A DNA stretch of 64,000 nucleotides, taken from NCBI GenBank assembly GCA_036924285.1, contig JAYKYS010000007.1:13392001-13456000 (forward strand), written 5' to 3'. The stretch is from Asterella californica. Taxonomy: Eukaryota > Streptophyta > Marchantiopsida > Marchantiales > Aytoniaceae. Made by a program: the position numbers and the translations under genes. The first letter of the stretch is position 1. Each line of letters opens with the position of its first letter. Shown in pieces: positions 32,682 through 43,937 of the stretch. The notes below the pieces were generated by a model. It was not told the DNA's origin. It was given only the letters and a program-made list of their open reading frames with translations, and ran no database searches.

Positions 32682-33790
32682 CTTGTTGCGATCTGAAGAG
32701 AATTGAGGCGTTGAGGTGTGTTTCTATTTCGCGGACCTGTTGGAGAAAGGAGTTGACACCCGTGGACAAAATCGATGGTCGAAGGAGCTGTGATTGTTGG
32801 TTTTGAACAAGCTTGGTACCATTAGAAAGGTCTCGGCGAGACGCTTCCATTGAGACAAATCTTGTTGCGATCTGAGGAGAACTGAGGCGTTGAGGTGTGT
32901 TCTTATTTCGCGGACCTGTTGGAGAAAGGAGTTGACACCCGTGGACAAAATCGATCGTCGAAGGAGCTGTGGTTGTTGGTTTTGAGCAAGCTTGATACCA
33001 TTAGAAAGGTCTCGGCGAGACGCTTCCATTGAGACAAATCTTGTTGCGATCTGAGGAGAATTGAGGCGTTGAGGTGTGTTTCTATTTCGCGGACTTGTTG
33101 GAGAAAGGAGTTGACACTTGTGGACAAAATCAATCGTCGAAGGAGCTGTGGTTGTTGGTTTTGAGCAAGCTTGGCACCATTGGAAAGATCTCGGCGAGAC
33201 GCTTCCATTGAGACAAATCTTGTTGCGATCTGAGGAGAATTGAGGCGTTGAGGTGTGTTTTTATTTCGCGGACCTGTTGGAGAAAGGAGTTGACACCCGT
33301 GGACAAAATCGATCGTCGAAGGAGCTGTGATTGTTGGTTTTGAGTAAACTTGGTACCATTGGAAAGGTCTCGGCGAGACGCTTCCATTGAGACAAATCTT
33401 GTTGCGATCTGAAGAGAATTGAGGCGTTAAGGTGTGTTTCTATTTCGCGGACCTGTTAGAGAAAGGAGTTGACACCCGTGGACAAAATCGATCGTCGAAG
33501 GAGCTGTGGTTGTTGGTTTTGAGCAAGCTTGGTACCATTGGAAAGGTCTCGGCGAGACGCTTCCATTGAGACAAATCTTGTTGCGATCTGAGGAGAATTG
33601 AGACGTTGAGGTGTGTTTTTATTTCGCAGACTTGTTGGAGAAAGGAGTTGACACCCGTGGACAAAATCGATTGTCGAAGGAGCTGTGGTTGTTGGTTTTG
33701 AGCAAGCTTGGTACCATTGGAAAGGTCTCTGTGAGTCGCTTCAATTGAGACAAATCTTGTTTTGATCTGAGGAGAATTGAGGTTTTGAGG
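32682..33790 (+). repeat. LINE-A 5' tandem monomers, 6 x 179 bp plus a partial
   Basis: CTTGTTGCGATCTGA (or its close variant) begins at 32682, 32861, 33040, 33219, 33398, 33577 and 33756, exactly 179 bases apart each time. The seventh unit diverges after about 35 bases and leads into ORF1. Monomers are about 95 percent alike by eye. The position, immediately 5' of ORF1 in a LINE, suggests a promoter array like that of mouse L1, but promoter activity is an inference. Reverse-strand open frames through the array are by-products of its sequence. Confidence 0.95.
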
Positions 33791-33835
33791 TGTGCTCTTA
33801 GCTCGCTGATTTGTTTAACTAGTTCTTCGGTGATG

Positions 33836-34562
33836 ATGGAGGAGATTAAACAACTCCTTCATAAGGTGTCGGCAGCGGTGGAAGAAGTATCGGTTGAAGT
33901 AGCAGATCTGCATCGGGAGCTCATAGCACATAAGAGTGAGCTTGTTTCTGTTGTGTGCGATGTTCATGCTTTGAAGAACATGCAAACCGTTGTTGATTTC
34001 CTCTACACTCTTAGCATCTGCTGTTTCTGCTGAGGAGAAATCTACGGTGGTAAATGATAATTTCAAAGAAGAAGTGGAGAAGTTGGAGATGAAGATGAAA
34101 TCTTATGCTGAAGCTACCAAGGCGGCTCAAGTCTCTCTTTTTCAAGAGCAAGAGAATGAAAAGTTGAACCAACTCTCAAGGGTGAAAAATGTGAGAATAT
34201 CCAGTTTACCTGAGCTAGAGAAGGAAGAGACCAAGGAAGTAGCTACCACTTTCTTTGTTGACACGTTACATGTTCACAAGCCTGTCCTAGTTCAAGCTTA
34301 CCGCATAGGGCAAAAAGGCTCACAACCTCGAGCAATATTGGCTAAGTTTGCAGATCAGGCACAACGAGATACAGCGATGGCTAACAAAGCTGTCTTGAAG
34401 AGGAAACAGATCTGGTTGGGTCCTGATCTCACACCGCTACAAGCTGAAGCCAAGCGGAAGGAGCTTGTGAAGGTAAAAGAGGCTCAACAAGGAGGGTTCA
34501 TTGCTTTCTTAAGAGATGGACGTGCTGTTGTTACACAAAAGAGACGAGATGCTTCCAAATAG
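33836..34562 (+). pseudogene. LINE-A ORF1: coiled-coil and RRM-like RNA-binding protein, one frameshift
   Basis: ATG at 33836 begins EEIKQLLHKVSAAVEEV, a heptad-rich helix. One base shift between about 33985 and 34033 separates it from the second frame, open from 33990 to TAG at 34560-34562. That frame has more coiled coil (EEVEKLEMKMKSYAEAT), then an RRM-like core (NVRISSLPEL, ILAKFADQAQRD) and a C-terminal block ending AFLRDGRAVVTQKRRDASK. The layout (coil, RRM, C-terminal domain, no CCHC knuckle) resembles animal L1 ORF1p. Expected role: trimeric RNA coating and chaperone activity. The frameshift position is approximate. Confidence 0.75.
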
Positions 34563-34583
34563 CAATTTTCGACCCTTAGAGTT

Positions 34584-37500
34584 ATGATGTGGAACATTCA
34601 TGGGCTTACAAAATCAAAGTACACAAGCGCTTTACCAATTTGGAACAAGGCTGATATCATCAACTTGGTGGAGACATGGGAACATGAAGGAAACAATGTA
34701 CATGAGTTGGATGGTTTTACTTTGATCGGCTCTACTTGGAACAAGCGCAAGCAACATAAAGGACGTGATTTTGGAGGTATTGCAACTTACGTCAGATCTT
34801 ATTTGCATCAGCTTGTCGAAGTGGTTCTTCAGGATGTGGGTGGACAATATCATTGGATTCGAGTTGGTGGAGAAAGTAGATCTGCATGTTATATCGCAAT
34901 CTGCTATTTTGCACCTTTGAACATGTCTATCTATCAGACTAGAGCATGTAGCACGAGCCAACCTTTCCATCGTCTTTCTATTGATGTTTTGAGATATCAA
35001 GAGAAGGGCAAGGTCTTTGTGGTGGGAGATTTCAATGCTAGAGTTCACACTTGCCAATTCACACAATTCTATGCTCTTGACCACTCCCCCTATTCTTGAA
35101 GAAGATGATGATCCTACATGGTCCCGTGCCTCCTTAGATACATCCACCAATGACATGAAAGAACACTTCTTGATTTTTGGAGCAATCTGTAGTTTGAAAA
35201 TTCTGAACGGTACATCCCGTTTTCCTAGCTCTAACATGAAAACATACGTCTCTACCTCTGGATCAAGCATAGTAGACTACCTCCTCTCCTCATCTCTTGA
35301 TAGTTCACTCATTTCAGCATTTGAAGTTTTGGATCTACAACATGAATCTGATCACACTCCTCTACTGTTCTCACTATCCTTGTCTAGCTCATTTGCACCT
35401 TACAAGTTGAAAGGTTTTGATGGGAGCAACACTACCTCTAGACTTCGTCTTGATCACCGGAAAAGACATCTTTATCAAACTGCTCTAGAGAATTTGATAT
35501 CTATTACACAGTGGAGCCACAATCTTGACCAACGAGATACACAATTAACGGATGTCTTGAAGAAAATTGCAACTCGGTTTTTCTCTCAACACTCAAGCAG
35601 AAAGCTCAAAGGTAATCCTTGCAATGGCTGGTTTGATGAAGAGTGCAAACTTGCTCGGTTAAAGGCTCTAGACAAGGCTTGTGACTTGGAAACAACAACC
35701 TTGTACAAGCAGTTGATCAAACGTAAGAAGAGAGCTTTCTTGAGAAAGAAAGGCTTGGAACTTGCTTTTGATTTTCAGAAGGATCCCAAAGCTTTTTGGA
35801 GACGTTTAGCATCTCGTCCAAGTTCACCAGGTCTTGATCCTTCAGCTTTGATGTCCTACGTTGAGCAACTTTACTTCTCTCCACATGCACCATGTATGCC
35901 ACAAAGTGAAGGACTACCGTAGACCATTTCAATGGACGAAGTACGACATCAGCTCAGTAGGCTTGCAAGTGGAAAATCTGAGGATCTAGAAGGACTTTCT
36001 GTAGAGCTACTACAATGGGGAGGTGATTCTCTCATTCCTATACTTACCAAGCTTCTGAATGATGCTGCTGTACATGGTTTCCCTAAGAGTTGGTTCATGC
36101 GCAAAGTGATTCCCATCCACAAGTCGGGCAAGAAGGATGATGTTACCAACTATAGAACTATCATGGTGGGCAACATCTTTGCCAAGTTGTATGGGAGCTT
36201 GCTAGGGAGAAAACTCAGTGTTTGGGCAGAAGGATCCAATGTGAGAGCTCGTTCACAAGCAGGTTTTCGTCCTACCTTTAGCACCATTGATCATATTCTT
36301 TGTCTTCGTGTTGCTTGGGAGAAGTCAAAAGGAAATGGTAAAGCTCTCTATGCTGCTTTTATCGACTACACAAAAGCTTTTGATAGGGTGCCTAGGAAGC
36401 TCTTATGGGACAGACTTGTTGCCATTGGTGTTCCTAAAGACATGATGGCAGCGGTTTCTAAACTCTATGAACGAGTTTATGTGAAGCTTACCTCGACACA
36501 ATCAAAGGAGATCTTTAGCACTATTGGAGTCATTCAAGGTTGTCCTCTCTCCCCTACTCTATTTGGTATCTTCATCGATGACGTGGAGAAATGTGCTGAA
36601 TTTGGAGGAGAAGGTGTGAAGTTGGGAATCTATATCATTCAAGCATTGATTTATGCTGATGATATCATCCTTCTATCACGTGATCCTTTGAGTTTACAAC
36701 GACATCTGGATGCTCTTGAGGTCTTTTGTAACAACATGCAGATGGAAGTGAACCTTTCGAAGTCCAAGGTGATGGTGGTGGGTTCAAAAGTGCGCCATTC
36801 TTTTCTCTACAAGGGCCAAGTTTTACAACAAGTGGAGAGTTACAAGTACTTGGGCATTGACTTCTCTCATAACTACAGTTGGGCTTTGAGCATTCATAAG
36901 AGAGTTGAACCTGGTTACAAAGCTTTGTACTCTCTTTTGATTCGTTGTCGACGTGCTCATATCTTAGCATGGGATTTGAGAAAGTTTCTCTTCAGGAGTT
37001 TGGTTTTGCCCGTGATACTTTATGGTGTTCAAGTGTGGGGGCCTGGTGCAAGGAAAGGAGCTTGGGAACGTATCGAGAAGGTTCAAAAAGTGTTCTTACA
37101 AGTGGAGCTTGGTGTAAGATGCCAAACACCGTATGCTAAGCTCCTTGCTGAATCTGGTTGCTTATCCGTGGAAGCAGAAGCTCTTTACTTGACTATCATT
37201 TATGTCTCAAGAGTGAGATCTCTTGGAGAGACGAGATTACCTTGTCAAGCTCTGAGAACTACATTCTTATTCGGTTGGTATGCTGATGTGGTGGCTTGGT
37301 GTGGAAGATGGAATATTTTTGAGCGTGATTTTGACCTTCCACCTATTGCTCTTCGGGAGTTGATTCAGAAAAGGTTTTTACATGCTATATGGTCTCAACC
37401 CAAGACCAAGATGGCTTACTATCAGCAGCATGTCAACCCCATGTTGGTGTATTGTGAACAAGAGTACCTCCGAGCACCTATTTCAATCTCTCTTCGTCAT

Positions 37501-37779
37501 ATCATCGCTCAGCACCGCACTAGCTCTCATAGACTTGGCATTGAGGAAGGACATTGGCTAAACATTGTTAGGAGTGAACGGCTTTGTAGACTTTGTGATT
37601 TAGATCAGATAGAGGATGAGGATCATGTATTCATTGTATGTCCCTTGTATGATGAGATTAGATGTAGACATAAGATAGTTGCTAATGATTTCTATACACT
37701 TTTACGGATGTCAGTTCTCCCACTAGGGCTTTATATTAGAGATATAGTTTCTTGTCGTACCAATGCTCTTTTGCATTGA
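34584..37779 (+). pseudogene. LINE-A ORF2: endonuclease, reverse transcriptase, Cys/His finger; two lesions
   Basis: About 1065 codons. Endonuclease: WNIHGL, LVETW, VVGDFNAR, SIVDYLLSS, SDHTPLLF. RT: QAGFRPTFSTIDHI, AAFIDYTKAFDRV, GVIQGCPLSPTLF, YADDIILLS. C-terminus: CRLCDLDQIEDEDHVFIVC, the zinc-binding motif of LINE RTs. Lesions relative to sister copies: five C instead of four at 35086-35090 (frameshift) and TAG at 35920-35922 where the copy at 15229 has CAG. The stretch 35932-37779 is open for 615 codons and includes the whole RT. The protein would nick DNA and copy LINE-A RNA in place. Confidence 0.92.
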
Positions 37780-37893
37780 TACGATCTCCTAGGGTTTCCT
37801 AGGCTCACATGTTGACTTTGTATTGTTTTTTTTTCTGCCTTTTGACTCTTTGGGTCTTCCGGGCTTGATTTTCATTCATTCATTCATTCATTC
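37780..37893 (+). repeat. LINE-A 3' UTR and (ATTC)n tail
   Basis: The 3' UTR has TTTGTATTG, a T-run, CTTTTGACTCTTTGGGTCTTCC and GGGCTTGATTTTC, followed by about six TTCA units to 37893. The same ending is seen at 7726, 18540, 32681, 38770 and, reversed, at 8293. A simple-sequence tail instead of poly(A) marks the 3' end of this family. Confidence 0.9.
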
Positions 37894-38159
37894 ACAATGA
37901 CTACCTTCACTACTGATTGGGGCACTTATGCTTATCACAAAATACCTTTTGGACTATGCAATGCACCAGCTACCTTTCATAGGATGATGACCTCAAATAT
38001 TTCAAGATTATTTGTGAAATTTTTTAGAGATTTTTAGAGATGATTTTTGTGTTTTTGGCACACGTAAAGAACATGCAACGTATTTAGCCAAGATGTTTCA
38101 GAAGTGTAGGGAAGCCAGACTCGCATTACACCCTGAGAAGTGTTTCTTCGTGATGATTG
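37894..38159 (+). pseudogene. Ty3-C reverse transcriptase fragment
   Basis: Encodes [23 protein letters not shown] and then, after frame breaks, the region where the second catalytic box would be (DDFCVFGTRKEHATY). It is truncated on the left by the LINE-A tail and on the right by another LINE-A at 38182. It is the left end of the Ty3-C array. Confidence 0.85.
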
Positions 38160-38181
38160 GAAATTGACTTCCATTTTTCAG

Positions 38182-38770
38182 TGTGGAAAATGGAACATTT
38201 TTTAGCGTGATTTTGACATTCCATCTATTGCTCTTTGGGAGTTGATTCAGAAAAGGTTTTTACATGCTATATGGTCTCAACCCAAGACCAAGATGGCTTA
38301 CTATCAGCAGCATGTCAATCCCATGTTGGTGTATTGTGAACAAGAGTACCTCCGAGCACCTATTTCAATCTCTCTTCGACATATCATCGCTCAGCACCGT
38401 ACTAGCTCTCATAGACTTGGCATTGAGGAAGGACGTTGGTTAAACATTGTTAGGAGTGAACGGCTTTGTAGACTTTGTGATTTAGATCAGATTGAGGATG
38501 AGAATCATGTATTCGTTGTATGTCCCTTGTATGATGAGATTAGATGTAGACATAAGATAGTTGCTAGTGATTTCTATACACTTTTACAGATGTCAGCTCT
38601 CCCACTAGGGCTTTATATTAGAGATATAGTTTCTTGTCGTACCAATGCTCTTTTGCATTGATACGATCTCCTAGGATTTCCTAGGCTCACATGTTGACTT
38701 TGTTTTGTTTTTTTTTCTGCTTTTTGACTCTTTGGGTCTTCCGGGCTTGATATTCATTCATTCATTCATT
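38182..38770 (+). pseudogene. short LINE-A 3' end inserted in Ty3-C
   Basis: Strongly 5'-truncated, beginning at the TGTGGAAAATGGAAC block. The frame 38242-38661 encodes the last 139 residues of ORF2 with CRLCDLDQIEDENHVFVVCP. It ends in an (ATTC)n tail at 38751-38770. Ty3-C sequence is interrupted between 38159 and 38771, with ATTG at both edges, possibly a 4-base duplication. About 22 extra bases of unclear origin (38160-38181) precede the LINE sequence. Confidence 0.85.
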
Positions 38771-40860
38771 GAAAGAATACTTTTTGGACATAGAGTATCA
38801 GGTCGAAGCATAGAAGTAGATGTAGAGAAGGTTTGAGTAATACTCTCCCTGCAACCCCCTACTGACATCAGCGAGTTGAGAGCCTTCCTATGACATGTTG
38901 GATATTACAGAAGGTTCATCAAAGACTACGCCATACTTGCTGCTGAAGAAGACAACAGAGTATCATTGGCATGAGAAACAGCATGAGGCGTTTGAAACGC
39001 TGAAGAAGAAGAAGTTGGCAGAAGCACCTGTCATGCGACCACCAGACTGGGAGAGACCTTTCCAAGCGTATGTACACACTTGGAAAGGCACCACAGAAGT
39101 TCTTTCTTCACAGGTTCCGAAGAAGCATAGTCGACCGGAACCTATGAAGAAAGAACCTGTGGCAGCATCACACTATGATGGGGTGGTTGATTTGGAAACA
39201 TAGAAGGCTCACACAAGTTTCAAGCAATTGATCGAAGTTTAACAAAATGTACAGGAAGTTGTTACTTCAAGCATTGAAGAAACCTACTAAGGTAAGAAGA
39301 TCAAAGTTACCTTCTCCGTTTCACATCGAGGCAGAAGACCTGGGGTCTCCAGAAATTGAAGTGGAAGTGGAGGTTGCAGGTTGTGTAATTAGGAAAGTGT
39401 CAATTGACTCCGGATCAGGAGTCAACATAATGTGACAGAAGACACGGCGTACGCGTTCGGTTTCAGCAAGTTTGAAGAAACTCAGCGAGTGTTACGACTG
39501 GCAGATCAGACAAGAAGACGACCACTGGGGTTACTGCGCAACATTCCCACCTTAATAGACGGAATTTCTTTCAAACTCACCTATGTTGTACTGCGTCCTT
39601 TGGTTAAGTCTAGATATCAAATTTTGATTGGGAGGCCATGGTTGTATGGTGCCAAAGTTCTGACAGACTGATACCGGCACCGTTTACAGTTTAAAGATCC
39701 ACAGAAACCAACTGATAAGGCTGTGGTGGTATCTTGGAAGAAGATAACGCATCAGGGTGAAACAGAATCGACTGATGCGGGCTACACTTCCGGATCTAAT
39801 TCGTCACAAGTAGCGCAAGTGAACGGAAAGGAGATCCTTATTCGATGGTCAACTATCTTCAGTGCTACGAAGTCGATGAGGACGAAGATGCAAACGAGGC
39901 CAAATAGCAATCAGAGCTAGGTCACGGGAGTGCAGAGACCAGCCATATAGAGGATATAGTACTTCCAGGAGCATCCCAAGACTTTGTGATAAGCGAAAGA
40001 AAGAACTTAAAGATTTCTGTGGTAGTACAAGAAGAAGAGTTGGAAGTGTATCGTCAGATGCTGACCCATTACCAAGATGTCTTTGCATGGACTGTGGAGG
40101 ACATGAAGGAGATACCTGCATAGTGGGAAGAACATCGTATTGATCTCATTGAAGGATCAGTACCTGTGCGACAGAGGCAATGCCGACTCAACCCAGAATA
40201 TTCTTTGCTGGTCAAAGACGAGATAGATAAGTACTTGAAGGCAGGTATTATTTTTCTTGTGTTAAGCAGCGACATGGGTAGCACCCATAGTAGTGGTACT
40301 TAAGAAGCAAACAGGAAAGATAAGAGTCTTCCGAGATTTCAAGAAGCTTAATGCAACAACCAAGAAAGACCATCACCCTTTACCTTTTATTGATACTATT
40401 TTGGATCACGTATCTGGAAAGGAATGTTATAGCTTTCGGGGTATAACCAAGTGTCCATTAGAGAGCAAGATAAAGACAATGACTACCTTCACTACAGATT
40501 GGGGCACTTATGCTTATCACAAAATACCTTTTGGACTATGCAATGCACCAGCTACCTTTTAGAAGATGATGACCTCAAATTTTTCAAGATTATTTGTGAA
40601 ATTTTTTAGAGATTTTTAGAGATGATTTTTGTGTTTTTGGCACACGTAAAGAACATGCAACGTATTTAGCCAAGACGTTTCAGAAGTGTAGGGAAGCCAG
40701 ACTCGCATTACACCCTGAGAAGTGTTTCTTCGTGATGATTGAAGGAATATTTTTTGGACGTAGAGTATCAGGTCGAAGCATAGAAGTAGATGTAGAGAAG
40801 GTTTGAGTAATACTCTCCCTGCAACCCCCTACTGACATCAGCGAGTTGAGAGCCTTCCTA
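38771..40860 (+). pseudogene. Ty3-C array, unit 1 (protease-RT, with preceding partial)
   Basis: The full unit is 38891-40860 (1970 bases). In order: end of RT and start of RNase H (HVGYYRRFIKDYA, PDWERPFQAYV), a junction, then a pre-protease basic segment (KKPTKVRRSKLP), the protease motif IDSGSGVNIM, ILIGRPWL, then the start of RT (QCRLNPEYS, PKKQTGKIRV, TTDWGTYAYHKIPFGLCNA). There is no gag, full RNase H or integrase. A TGA overlapping the protease motif, a base gained before the RT PKKQ block, extra bases before DDFCVFG and several stops make it non-coding. Confidence 0.88.
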
Positions 40861-42306
40861 TGACATGTTGGATATTACAGAAGGTTCATCAAAGACTACG
40901 CCATACTTGCTGCTGAAGAAGACGACAGAGTACCATTGGCATGAGAAACAACATGAGGCGTTTGAAATGCTGAAGAAGAAGTTGGCAGAAGCACCTGTCA
41001 TGCGACCACCAGACTAGGAGAGACTTTTCCAAGCGTATGTAGACACTTGGAAAGGCACCACAGAAGTTCTTTCTTCACAGGTTCCGAAGAAGCACAGTCG
41101 ACCGGAATCTATGAAGAAAGAACCTGTGGCAGCACCACACTATGATGGGGTGGTTGATTTGGAAACATAGAAGGCTAACACAAGTTTCAAGCAATTGATC
41201 GAAGTTTAACAAAATGTACACGAAGTTGTTACTTCAAGCATTGAAGAAACCTACTAAGGTAAGAAGATCAAAGTTACCTTCTCCGTTTCACATCGAGGCA
41301 GAAGACCTGGCGTCTCCAGAAGTGGAAGTGGAAGTGGAGGTTGCAGGTTGTGTAATTAGGAAAGTGTCAATTGACTCCGGATCAGGAGTCAAAGGAATGT
41401 GACAGAAGACACGGCGTACGCGTTCGGTTTCAACAAGTTTGAAGAAACTCAGCGAGTGTTACGACTGGCAGATCAGACAAGAAGACGACCACTGGGGTTA
41501 CTGCGCAACATTCCCACCTTAATAGACGGAATTTCTTTCAAAATCACCTATGTTGTACTGCGTCCTTTGGTTAAGTCTAGATATCAAATTTTGATTGGGA
41601 GGCCATGGTTGTATGGTGCCAAAGTTCTGACAGATTGATACCGGCACCGTTTACAGTTTAAAGATCCACAGAAACCAACTGATAAGGCTGTGGTGGTATC
41701 TTGGAAGAAGATAACGCATCAGGGTGAAACAGAATCGACTGATGCGGGCTACACTTCCGGATCTGATTCGTCACAAGTAGCACGAGTGAACGGAAAGGAG
41801 ATCCTTATTCGATGATCAACTATCTTCAATGCTACGAAGTCGATGAGGACGAAGATGCAAACCAGGCCGAATAGCAATCAGAGCTAGGTCACGGGAGTGC
41901 AGAGACCAGCCATATAGAGGATATAGTACTTCCAGGAGCATCCCAAGACTTAGTGATAAGCGAAGGAAAGAACTTAAAGATTTCTGTGGTAGTACAAGAA
42001 GAAGAGTTGGAAGTGTATCGTCAGATGCTGACCCATTACCAAGATGTCTCTACATGGACTGTGGAGGACATGAAGGGGATACCTGCATAGTGGGAAGAAC
42101 ATCGTATTGATCTCATTGAAGGATCAGTACCTGTGCGACAAAGGCAATGTCGACTCAACCTAGAATATTCTTTGCTGGTCAAAGACGAGATAGATAAGTA
42201 TTTGAAGGCATGTATTATTTTTCCTGTGTTAAGCAGCGACATGGGTAGCACCCATAGTAGTGGTACCTAAGAAGCAAACAGGAAAGATAAGAGTCTGTCG
42301 AGATTT
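40861..42306 (+). pseudogene. Ty3-C array, unit 2 (3' truncated)
   Basis: Same order as unit 1: RNase H start, then protease frame 41214-41402 (here GVKGM instead of GVNIM), ILIGRPWL near 41600, RT start. It ends abruptly after RVCRDFK-equivalent sequence at 42306 and joins the RNase H/pre-protease junction of the next unit, so the rest of RT is missing. The lesions of unit 1 are present. Confidence 0.88.
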
Positions 42307-43937
42307 CAAGGCACCACAGAAGTTCTTTCTTCACAGGTTCCGAAGAAGCACAGTCGACTAGAACCTATGAAGAAAGAACCTGTGGCAGCATCACACTATG
42401 ATGGGGTGGCTGATTTGGAAACACAGAAGGCTAACACAAGTTTCAAGCAATTGATCGAAGTTTAACAAAATGTACAGGAAGTTGTTACTTCAAGCATTGA
42501 AAAAACCTACTAAGGTAAGAAGATCAAAGTTACCTTCTCCGTTTCACATCGAGGTAGAAGACTTGAGGTCTCCAGAAGTGGAAGTGGAAGTGGAGGTTGC
42601 AGGTTGTGTAACTAGGAAAGTGCCAATTGACTCCGGATCAGGAGTCAACATAATGTGACAGAAGACACGGCGTACAGAAGAACTTGCTGAAACGCGTTCG
42701 GTTTCAGCAAGTTTGAAGAAACTCAACGAGTGTTACGACTGGCAGATCAGACAAGAAGACGACCACTGGGGTTACTACGCAACATTCCCATCTTAATAGG
42801 CGGAATTTCTTTTAAACTCACCTAGTTGTACTGCGTCCTTTGGTTAAGTCTAGATATCAAATTTTGATTGGGAGGCCATGGTTGTATGGTGCCAAAGTTC
42901 TGACAGATTGATATCGGCACCGTTTACAGTTTAAAGATCCACAGAAACCAACTGATAAGGCTGTGGTGGTATCTTGGAAGAAGATAATGCATCAAGGTGA
43001 AACAGAATCGACTGATGCAGGCTACACTTCCGGATCTGATTCGTCACAAGTAGCACAAGTGAACGGAAAGGAGATCCTTATTCGATGGTCAACTATCTTC
43101 AGTGCTACGAAGTCGATGAGGATGAAGATGCAAACGAGGCCGAATAGCAATCAGAGCTAGGTCACGGGAGTGCAAAGATCAGCCATATAGAGGATATAGT
43201 ACTTCCAGGAGCATCCCAAGACTTAGTGATAAGCAAAAGAAAGAACTTAAAGATTTCTGTGGTAGTACAAGAAGAAGAGTTGGAAGTGTATCGTCAGATG
43301 CTGACCCATTACCAAGATGTCTTTGCCTGGACTGTGGAGGACATGAAGGGGATACCTGCATAGTGGGAAGAACATCGTATTGATCCCATTGAAGGATCAG
43401 TACCTGTGCGACAGAGGCAATGCCGACTCAATCCAGAATATTCTTTGCTGGTCAAAGACGAGATAGATAAGTATTTGAAGGCAGGTATTATTTTTCCTAT
43501 GTTAAGCAGCGACATGGGTAGCACCCATAGTAGTGGTACCTAAGAAGCAAACAGGAAAGATAAGTGTCTGCCGAGATTTCAAGAAGCTTAATGCAGCAGC
43601 CAAGAAAGATCATCATTCTTTACCTTTTATTGATACTATTTTGGATCACGTATCTGGAAAGGGATGTTATAGCTTTCGGGGTATAACCAAGTGTCCATTA
43701 GAGAGCAAGATAAAGACAATGACTACCTTCACTACAGATTGGGGCACTTATGCTTATCACAAAATACCTTTTGGACTATGCAATGCACCAGCTACCTTTT
43801 AGAGGATGATGACCTCAAATTTTTCAAGATATTTGTGAAATTGTTTAGAGATTTTTAGAGATGATTTTTGTGTTTTTGGCACAGGTAAAGAACATGCAAC
43901 GTATTTAGCCAAGACGTTTCAGAAGTGTAGGGAAGTC
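42307..43937 (+). pseudogene. Ty3-C array, unit 3 (interrupted by Ty3-D)
   Basis: Begins at the GTTEVLSSQ block. Protease frame 42470-42658 has IDSGSGVNIM; RT frame 43533-43802 has PKKQTGKISV and TTDWGTYAYHKIPFGLCNA. A 17-base insertion near 42676 is unique to this unit. At 43937 the Ty3-D element interrupts it, and the unit resumes at 53618. Confidence 0.88.

Larger units (their letters stand above)
32682..37893 (+). mobile_element. full-length LINE-A, close to intact
   Basis: 5.2 kb in order: six 179-base monomers, ORF1, a 21-base spacer, ORF2, a short 3' UTR and an (ATTC)n tail. It is the only copy in the window with the whole structure. ORF1 has one apparent frameshift; ORF2 has one frameshift and one stop. 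Upstream it directly abuts the tail of another LINE-A; downstream it abuts Ty3-C RT sequence at 37894. I could not identify a target-site duplication, perhaps because it landed at, or was duplicated with, an older LINE-A end. Confidence 0.85.

Noticed and set aside
32724..33664. series of 74-101 codon reverse-strand open frames beginning MEASRRDLSNG
   Set aside because: They are by-products of the 179-bp monomers: the frame repeats because the DNA does. I saw no independent sign of coding.
32682..33790. CRISPR array or centromeric satellite as an explanation for the 179-bp repeats
   Set aside because: Units are contiguous without spacers, so not CRISPR. The length is close to plant centromeric satellites, but the array is short and always sits at LINE-A 5' ends here.
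34632..35270. 212-codon reverse-strand open frame, also at 15280-15732 and 1924-2376
   Set aside because: It is antisense to the LINE-A endonuclease, which has clear catalytic motifs on the + strand.
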